Positions 6,691-11,382 of a DNA stretch of 11,382 bases are shown piece after piece; position 1 is the stretch's first letter; every line of letters starts with the position of its first letter. This DNA comes from Acidobacteriota bacterium (GTDB lineage: Bacteria; Acidobacteriota; Blastocatellia; Pyrinomonadales; Pyrinomonadaceae). Below the pieces are notes generated by a model. The model was given only the letters and a program-made list of their open reading frames with translations. It had not been told where the DNA came from and made no database searches. Position numbers and translations under genes: made by a program. Where the stretch lies: positions 1 through 11,382 of the forward strand of contig JACCYR010000319.1 in NCBI GenBank assembly GCA_013696385.1, read 5' to 3'.

Positions 6691-6725
6691 GGGCGATAAG
6701 TTAAAATCTTGTCGCCCTTTTCTTT
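6691..6725 (+). terminator. Strong intrinsic terminator after the OB-fold lipoprotein
   Basis: GGGCGATAAG (6691-6700) pairs with CTTGTCGCCC (6708-6717) over 10 bp with one G-U pair. The loop is 7 bases and TTTTCTTT follows (6718-6725). It lies 27 bases after the stop at 6664. The T-tract directly abuts the ATG of the DinB-like gene at 6726. Confidence 0.88.
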
Positions 6726-7202
6726 ATGAAAACCTTAATAAATTCTTTTGACCGGCAATTCCAAAATCTGCATTTGCGTTCCGGTAATTTCGTTAAAATG
6801 ATTCCGCATGAAAAACTATTTTGGAAACCTCGCCAAATGGAAAAAGATTTTGTGCAGTTTTCGTGCGGCGAATATATTTTGCGAAGTGCGGGCGCGGTTG
6901 AACAAACTTTCGGCGGCATCACGCGCAGACTTTGGGACGACCCGTTTGAATGGACTCTGCCGGAAGAACTTTCGACAGGCGGCAAAATTTCAGAATATCT
7001 CGCGGAAGTCGAAGAAACGCGCCGCCAAGGATTTGCTTTTTTTTCCTCCGATGACGATTTGAGAAAACAATTGCCCGCGCCCGAAAAATTAAAATCAATT
7101 TTCGAGATTTTGCTTGAAACCACTGCCCGCGCCGAGCATTTTCAAGGTCGCGCTTTTGCTGTCTTTCAAATGTTTTCCGACGAAAAACTTCCCCACTTTT
7201 GA
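6726..7202 (+). CDS. DinB-like four-helix protein
   Basis: A 158-residue protein with the layout of the DinB/YfiT-like superfamily: helix 1 LINSFDRQFQNLHLRSGNF (4-22) and IPHEKLFWKP (26-35), helix 2 FSCGEYILRSAGAVEQTFGGI (45-65), helix 3 ISEYLAEVEETRRQGFAFF (88-106), and helix 4 IFEILLETTARAEHFQGRAFAVFQMF (125-150). Many members bind a metal through three His and act in low-molecular-weight-thiol transfer or stress response. Here the helix-4 His (H138) is kept, but the usual His of helix 2 is replaced (E48 and E59 are nearby). A normal three-His site is therefore not evident. No Shine-Dalgarno exists: the ATG directly follows the terminator T-tract at 6718-6725, so translation may be leaderless. 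The later Met25 would delete helix 1 and is unlikely. Antisense frames here are shadows. Confidence 0.8.
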   Translation: MKTLINSFDRQFQNLHLRSGNFVKMIPHEKLFWKPRQMEKDFVQFSCGEYILRSAGAVEQTFGGITRRLWDDPFEWTLPEELSTGGKISEYLAEVEETRRQGFAFFSSDDDLRKQLPAPEKLKSIFEILLETTARAEHFQGRAFAVFQMFSDEKLPHF

Positions 7203-7248
7203 TTCTAATAATTTTGAATCTGAACAAAATCGTGTAAAAATTCGTTTG

Positions 7249-7274
7249 TGGTTAAGTTATAACCAACTTTTTTT
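7249..7274 (+). promoter_or_regulatory. Short palindrome with T-run before the zinc-ribbon gene
   Basis: TGGTTA (7249-7254) and TAACCA (7260-7265) form a 6-bp inverted repeat with a 5-base spacer, followed by AC and seven T (7268-7274). It could be a weak terminator for the DinB-like gene (stop at 7202) or an operator overlapping the promoter of the next gene. A GGAGA ribosome-binding site follows at 7281-7285. Confidence 0.4.
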
Positions 7275-7289
7275 GTAATTGGAGAAAAA

Positions 7290-7838
7290 ATGTTCTGTCC
7301 AAATTGCGGTCAACAGCAAGTTTCGCAGGAAATAAAATTTTGTTCCCGGTGCGGTTTTCCGCTCGGCTTGGTTGCGGAAATTCTTGCCCACGGCGGATTT
7401 TTGCCGCAATTAGCCGATTTGTATAAATCAAAAAAGATTTTTACAAAATCTAACGGCATCAAGTTTGGTTTAATCTGGTTTTTGTTTTGGTCTTTTCTAC
7501 TGACACCGCTTTTGGCAATCGCCGGTGGTGATGAAATTGTTGCAGTTACGGCAGTTTTAGGTTTTGTCGGCGGAATTATAATTATGATTCTTTCGGTATT
7601 ATTTCTTCAAAATGAACCTAAAAATTTACAAGACGGATATTTGAATCAAAAGGAAAATATGATGCCCGCCAACTTAAAAGCAAATCGAACTCAATCGGCA
7701 CTTCCGCCACAGCAAACCCAACCGGCGCAAAGTTATGTTCCGCCGGGAAATGTTTGGAAATCCGCTGATACGGGCGATTTGGTTCATCCGCACAGCGTCA
7801 CGGAAAACACTACCAAACTGTTAAAAAAAGAAGAATAG
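7290..7838 (+). CDS. Zinc-ribbon protein with two membrane segments
   Basis: A 182-residue protein. It starts with a four-Cys zinc ribbon, CPNCG (C3, C6) and CSRCG (C18, C21), giving CxxC-x11-CxxC. A linker, about 23-55, contains ADLYKSKKIFTKSNG. Two membrane segments follow at about 57-78 (IKFGLIWFLFWSFLLTPLLAIA) and 83-106 (IVAVTAVLGFVGGIIIMILSVLF). A Pro/Gln-rich region (about 135-153) leads to a short tail, SADTGDLVHPHSVTENTTKLLKK. Zinc ribbon plus membrane segments plus an SVTE(N/H)TT tail is an arrangement I associate with acidobacterial proteins of unknown function. The ribbon is presumably cytoplasmic and may mediate protein or nucleic-acid contact. The GGAGA site at 7281-7285 supports the ATG at 7290. 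No partner is evident among the neighbours; the next feature is a palindrome between convergent genes. Confidence 0.85.
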   Translation: MFCPNCGQQQVSQEIKFCSRCGFPLGLVAEILAHGGFLPQLADLYKSKKIFTKSNGIKFGLIWFLFWSFLLTPLLAIAGGDEIVAVTAVLGFVGGIIIMILSVLFLQNEPKNLQDGYLNQKENMMPANLKANRTQSALPPQQTQPAQSYVPPGNVWKSADTGDLVHPHSVTENTTKLLKKEE

Positions 7839-7866
7839 GGCAAACTTGGATTGGATTGAAAAGCGG

Positions 7867-7930
7867 TTTTGAGTTCCAACTTTAGTTGGCTCTTAGTTTA
7901 GAAAGAACCAACTAAAGTTGGAACTCAAAA
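7867..7930. repeat. Perfect 23-bp palindrome, copy 2 of the dispersed repeat
   Basis: Arms 7867-7889 and 7908-7930 are perfectly complementary over 23 bp and identical to the corresponding part of the copy at 6036-6090. The loop differs completely (18 bases, 7890-7907 instead of GAAAA). The loop can extend the stem by TCTT/AAGA after one mismatch. It lies between the convergent stops at 7838 and 7955, where it could serve as a bidirectional terminator or RNA stabiliser, although no long T-run follows on either side. Confidence 0.92.
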
Positions 7931-7954
7931 TTTATCCTGACACAGTCTAAAATG

Positions 7955-8734
7955 TTATTGAGCCGGTTGAATGCCTTTTGTTCCCGCAAAATCATAAGTT
8001 ACATACAGATTTAATGCGTTGTCTTTGATGTCCGAACGAACATCTTTAACTTTGGCGTTAAGTGTTCCGTTGGTTGCCGTAATAGGCAAATTCAGAGCGA
8101 TTTGCTCGCCGCGCAAAATTGTAATCGGGTTGACCCGATTATTGAGCGTTGTCTGCACAATTGGCGTAATGACACCGCTTAAAAGAGGCGTTACGCCGTC
8201 GAGATTTATCGTTTGAACATCAATCTGACCAAAGACGGTTTGCTGCGTTTCATCATAACGCAGATTAAAATCTGCCTGCGCCCAACCTGCAAAATTTATA
8301 CAATTTCCCAACAAAGATGTGCTTCCCTGAAAAGCCAGCGGAGCAAGAATATTGCCGTTTTCCAAACGAACACTTGTTATAACGCCGCTGCCTTCGGGAA
8401 GAAGTGTAATTTTACCTTCGCAAGCTGCGTTTTGCTGAAAAGCAACTTTTTCCGGCTGAAAGTCGGGCTGAAAATTGTTTCGTCCGGTCAGATTAAGCGG
8501 GAATGCGGGCGCGTTCATATCTCGGAAAATCGTTGCTAAAATCATGTCAAAAAATTGCTGATTTAAAACGACGGTTGCCGTTCCCGCCGGTATGCCGCCG
8601 GTGTCGGGCGGCTGAATCGGATTTCCGGGAATTGACGCGGCACGCGGTGCGCCGCCAAAGAAATACAAAACCAAAACACCGCCGATGACTAAACCTAAAA
8701 CCGCGCCAATTATAAATAATAAAATTTTACCCAT
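7955..8734 (-). CDS. Membrane-anchored extracytoplasmic protein of unknown function
   Basis: A 259-residue protein. One N-terminal membrane segment (about 4-26, Gly-rich: ILLFIIGAVLGLVIGGVLVLYFF) probably remains as an uncleaved anchor. A Pro/Gly linker (28-50) follows, then a soluble domain outside the membrane. The domain, about 52-250, is beta-rich with amphipathic segments: TATVVLNQQFFDMILATIF (52-70), SGVITSVRLENGNILAPLAFQG, DFNLRYDETQQTVFGQIDVQTINLDGV, and the closing KVKDVRSDIKDNALNLYVTYDF (228-249). Two Cys (C105, C145) could form a disulfide. The pattern of alternating strands and a helix near the middle (LLSGVITPIVQTTLNNRV) resembles lipid-binding TULIP-like or DUF2993-like domains, but I do not recognise a specific family. 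The ribosome-binding site is weak. It lies on the same strand as the propeller gene but is separated from it by a terminator. Confidence 0.8.
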   Translation of the reverse strand: MGKILLFIIGAVLGLVIGGVLVLYFFGGAPRAASIPGNPIQPPDTGGIPAGTATVVLNQQFFDMILATIFRDMNAPAFPLNLTGRNNFQPDFQPEKVAFQQNAACEGKITLLPEGSGVITSVRLENGNILAPLAFQGSTSLLGNCINFAGWAQADFNLRYDETQQTVFGQIDVQTINLDGVTPLLSGVITPIVQTTLNNRVNPITILRGEQIALNLPITATNGTLNAKVKDVRSDIKDNALNLYVTYDFAGTKGIQPAQ

Positions 8735-8871
8735 CTTTTTTCGGAGCGCGATTTGTTAAATTTACAATTTCGCGCCTTATCCTTAATTTTATTTCAACCG
8801 AATTTCGGCGTTAGCTTTGATTAGATTAAACAAATTTTCTTTAGTCAAGGCTTCGGATAATGTTTAAAAGG

Positions 8872-8933
8872 AAAAAGCCGATAAACGAACCACCGAGCAT
8901 CAGAAATATCCGGTTGATTCATCTATCGGCTTT
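8872..8933 (-). terminator. Terminator with a long, branched loop after the propeller/FG-GAP gene
   Basis: On the minus strand a perfect 10-bp stem (AAAGCCGATA at 8933-8924 pairing with TATCGGCTTT at 8883-8874) ends in a run of five T (8876-8872). The loop is 40 bases and contains a possible inner AACC/GGTT stem, so the element is branched. It lies 45 bases after the stop at 8978. The rest of 8735-8977 holds AT-rich sequence in which I see no gene. Confidence 0.65.
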
Positions 8934-8977
8934 CAATTGTAATGAAAACGTTTCAGCTAAAATTTACTTTCAGCCTT

Positions 8978-11382
8978 TTATGGAATAAAAGCATTCGGAG
9001 ATGGTTTATCAGTGCTTGCGCCGAAAACCACTCCGGTAAAGCCTGCCATGCTTCTAAGCAAATACCACGTGCCGTTTCGGAAAACCGCTATATCCGCTTT
9101 GCCGTCGCCGTCGTAATCCGCCGGAACAGGCAAATCAGTTCCAAAGCCAAATGTTATGCCGGTAAAACCTACCGTGCTTTGCAGGAGATACCAAGTTCCG
9201 TTTGATGGACGGAAAACAGCGATGTCTGTTTTGCCGTCGCCGTCGTAATCCGCCGCCACGGGTTTGTCGTTTGAATCACCAAACGCGATGCCTATAAAGC
9301 CGGCGGTTGAGCGTTGCAAATACCAAATTCCTGCACGATAAACCGCATAATCAGCTTTACCATCGCCGTCATAATCTCCCACCACTGGTTTGTCGCCATT
9401 CTGACCGAATGCCGCCGAGGTAACCTGATTGTTAGCTAAATTATAGACATACCAAGTGCCATTTGACGGACGAAAAACTGCAAGTTCAGCTTTGCCGTCG
9501 CCGTCAAAGTCTGCCGGTTGCGGCATGTCTGCCGCATCACCAAAAGCCACGCCGGTAAATCCGGTAGCACTTCTTTGCAGAAACCAAGTTCCGCTGCGAT
9601 AAACTGCTAAATCGGTTTTGCCATCGCCGTCATAGTCTGCCGGAACGATTTTATCTGTTGAAACGCCAAATGCGGCGGATGAAAAACCCGCTTGTGAGCT
9701 AAGCAAATACCACACGCCGTTATCAGGACGAAAGACAGAAACATCGGCTTTGCCGTCGCCGTCATAGTCAAATTTCGTATTACCGTTAAACCCGGGACGA
9801 AGATTGTATTCCCAAACTCCGCGACCGTGCGTCGCAATCTTCAAAACCCGAAAAACCGGCTGAAGTTCCATACCAAAAACAGCGACACGCGGCAGATTAT
9901 CATTGAACGGTATCCAGTTTGCTCCGCCGTCGGTAGAACGAAAAACGCCGATGTCCGTGCCGGCAAAAAGCTGCTGTGAGTCTGCCGTGTCAACCACAAA
10001 AGCGTTAACTGGAACATCGGGAATACCATTTCCGGCAGGTATCCAAGTCGGCGTTCCACTCGTCAGATTTGTCGTCTTCCAAATGTGTTGTCCTGCCGCC
10101 AAACCGTAACCGTTTAGCGCAACATAAGCGACTGCCGAATTGTTTGGGTCAATTCTAATCCGCCCGACATAACGCCCCGGAATTGGTCCGGTAACGTCGG
10201 TCATCGTTGTTGCGTCCGCCGTAGTGGATAGATAAACTCTTCCAGTCGTCGTTCCGGCAAGCCGGATAGCATCATTTTGTGGTGAAATCCCAATTGCACT
10301 GACGCGAGCCGGAAGCATTCCGCTGACATCGGTCATGGTTACGCCTAGATTTGATGAGCGATAGACCCGATTTGTCCCGAAATAAAGCGTGTTTGGATTG
10401 CCGGGACCGCCAACCATCGGCGCGTAGAATAAAACCGCATCGGCGCAGTTTATACCATTTGCTGTTCCGCTGCAGCCGTAAAATGTATTCCAAATCGGGT
10501 CGCCGTTAGCATCCGTAGTTGTGGCGCGGCGGAAACCGATTTGCGAATTGGTTTGGTTGAAATAAGTATGATAAGCCGTTACGTTATTTATGTTTGGCGA
10601 GTTTTGGTCAATGACGGCAAATCCGCCGTCGCCGCCGTCCGAGCGCACCCACGTTAGATTGTCCGGCGCGAGAAACTGCGTTCCGTTATCCTGCGTTCCG
10701 CCAATTAAATAATTGCGGTCAAGCGGATGCAAAGCGATGCTCTCAAACTGCGTCGCGCTAAAGGTCGAATTATTTAACGATGTCCAAGGAATAGGCGTTG
10801 CACTTAAATTTCTCGTTTTCCAAATTCCGCCGTCGCTTCCAAAATAAAGCGTGGTTGGTTCGGACGGCGGAATAGCAAATGCATGCGTATCAACGTGCAA
10901 GCCGGTCGAGCTATTGGTGAAACTCATTCCGCCGTTGGTTGAAACCCCAAAAACAAGCGACGGTGAACCACCCAGATAAACTTTATTGGCATCAAACGGG
11001 TCAACCGCCACCGCAATGTCGTAAAAACACTGTGGATTACAGAAATTGTTGGAAACCGTTTGGACAAACGTCACACCTCCGTCAACTGATTTATAAAGCG
11101 TTCCGTTGGCAACCCCGGTCGCGGCATAGACCGTGGTTACGCCGCTGACTTTGTTGATGGCGAGTTCGGCACGTCCGGCGTTGTTGCCGTCGCCGGTCGT
11201 TAAAGTGCGTGTAAAGGTCGGCACGGCATCAAGCGCATTGGTCGAAAGATAAACACCGCCATCGCCGCCGCTTCCGATAACCGTAACTATCAAGCGATTC
11301 GGATTGTCCGGTTCGATAACCGCGTCAACGGTTGAACGGCTGACATTACCCGATGGCGAAACCGACAATCTTTCAAAAGTTG
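8978..11382 (-). CDS. Secreted BNR-type beta-propeller protein with six C-terminal FG-GAP repeats (5' partial)
   Basis: At least 800 residues. The frame stays open to the right edge (FERLSVSPSGN...), so the TTG near 11368 is not the start, and the signal peptide lies outside. Numbering from that TTG codon, residues 1 to about 525 are sortilin/BNR-like propeller repeats with the typical GVYLSTN, GTLYKSVDGGVTF, GVSTNGGMSF, LYFGSDGGIWKT, VYRSSNLGVT and GVFRSTDGGANW hairpins. They close with IATHGRGVWEYNL (511-523). Residues 534-796 are six FG-GAP/VCBS repeats, each opening DxDGDGK (a calcium-binding Asp loop). Cys pairs C110/C114 and C299/C308 fit an exported protein. Proteins of this kind bind glycans or other surface ligands outside the cell; no active-site residues for sialidase activity are evident. 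The last repeat runs straight to the TAA, followed by a terminator. Export and structure are confident; the ligand is unknown. Confidence 0.92.
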   Translation of the reverse strand, partial: TFERLSVSPSGNVSRSTVDAVIEPDNPNRLIVTVIGSGGDGGVYLSTNALDAVPTFTRTLTTGDGNNAGRAELAINKVSGVTTVYAATGVANGTLYKSVDGGVTFVQTVSNNFCNPQCFYDIAVAVDPFDANKVYLGGSPSLVFGVSTNGGMSFTNSSTGLHVDTHAFAIPPSEPTTLYFGSDGGIWKTRNLSATPIPWTSLNNSTFSATQFESIALHPLDRNYLIGGTQDNGTQFLAPDNLTWVRSDGGDGGFAVIDQNSPNINNVTAYHTYFNQTNSQIGFRRATTTDANGDPIWNTFYGCSGTANGINCADAVLFYAPMVGGPGNPNTLYFGTNRVYRSSNLGVTMTDVSGMLPARVSAIGISPQNDAIRLAGTTTGRVYLSTTADATTMTDVTGPIPGRYVGRIRIDPNNSAVAYVALNGYGLAAGQHIWKTTNLTSGTPTWIPAGNGIPDVPVNAFVVDTADSQQLFAGTDIGVFRSTDGGANWIPFNDNLPRVAVFGMELQPVFRVLKIATHGRGVWEYNLRPGFNGNTKFDYDGDGKADVSVFRPDNGVWYLLSSQAGFSSAAFGVSTDKIVPADYDGDGKTDLAVYRSGTWFLQRSATGFTGVAFGDAADMPQPADFDGDGKAELAVFRPSNGTWYVYNLANNQVTSAAFGQNGDKPVVGDYDGDGKADYAVYRAGIWYLQRSTAGFIGIAFGDSNDKPVAADYDGDGKTDIAVFRPSNGTWYLLQSTVGFTGITFGFGTDLPVPADYDGDGKADIAVFRNGTWYLLRSMAGFTGVVFGASTDKPSPNAFIP
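8981..9769 (-). repeat. Six coding FG-GAP repeats in three two-blade units
   Basis: The six repeats of the propeller gene measure 44, 42, 45, 42, 44 and 46 residues. Repeats 1, 3 and 5 carry the longer FRP(D/S)NG(V/T)WY form; repeats 2, 4 and 6 lack two residues there (YRSGTWF, YRAGIWY, FRNGTWY). The alternating order indicates that a two-repeat unit of about 86-87 residues was duplicated. At DNA level this gives recurring GCCGTCGCCGTC blocks on the plus strand. Confidence 0.88.

Noticed and set aside
6701..7227. Minus-strand frames opposite the DinB-like gene
   Set aside because: Basic, motif-free shadows; the plus frame has clear family features.
8981..9769. Regularly spaced GCCGTCGCCGTC blocks suggesting a CRISPR-like array
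   Set aside because: Spacing and sequence are explained by the coding FG-GAP repeats (DGDGK codons), and the intervening sequences are also related.
11366..11382. TTG at 11368-11366 as start of the propeller protein
   Set aside because: The frame stays open to the window edge, no ribosome-binding site or signal peptide is present, and the protein begins in mid-propeller; the gene is simply cut.

Overview
The window looks like an ordinary chromosomal stretch from a free-living heterotrophic bacterium, most likely an Acidobacteriota member of the Blastocatellia/Pyrinomonadales type. This is inferred from protein style: six C-terminal FG-GAP/VCBS repeats of the DYDGDGKADIAVFRPSNGTW kind, a zinc-ribbon membrane protein ending in an SVTENTT tail, a secreted M28 metallopeptidase and a DinB-like protein with an FSCGEYILRSAGAVEQ core. 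No rRNA, tRNA, transposase, integrase or CRISPR array is visible, so the lineage is not proven. GC content looks moderate by eye.

Layout: (1) Bases 1-2134, plus strand: a large M28 glutamate-carboxypeptidase-II-like metallopeptidase, cut by the left edge of the window. (2) Bases 2178-3682, plus strand: a long near-perfect hairpin, then a tight three-gene unit encoding a four-helix-bundle (23S rRNA IVS/Avd-type) protein, an enoyl-CoA hydratase/isomerase family protein and a YbjQ/UPF0145 protein. (3) Bases 3774-5990, minus strand: a secreted repeat protein (TPR-like), a terminator, a CrtC-like lipocalin-fold protein, and another terminator facing the plus-strand unit. (4) Bases 5991-6286: a divergent intergenic region holding a 25-bp perfect palindrome inside weaker outer inverted repeats. 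(5) Bases 6287-7838, plus strand: an OB-fold-like lipoprotein with a strong terminator, a DinB-like protein whose start codon sits directly on that terminator's T-tract, and a zinc-ribbon membrane protein. (6) Bases 7867-7930: a second copy of the same palindrome, between convergent genes. (7) Bases 7955-11382, minus strand: a membrane-anchored protein of unknown function, a terminator with a long branched loop, and a very large secreted BNR-type beta-propeller plus FG-GAP repeat protein cut by the right edge.

The genes do not form one obvious pathway. The common theme is envelope or secreted function: five of the nine proteins look exported or membrane-bound, two of them (the metallopeptidase and the propeller protein) only by analogy because their N-termini lie outside the window. 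I found no convincing new defence, mobile or biosynthetic system. The most interesting non-coding signals are the two identical-core nested palindromes (a dispersed repeat family) and the hairpin abutting the four-helix-bundle gene. The two edge genes are incomplete at their 5' ends, because their reading frames stay open to the window boundary.
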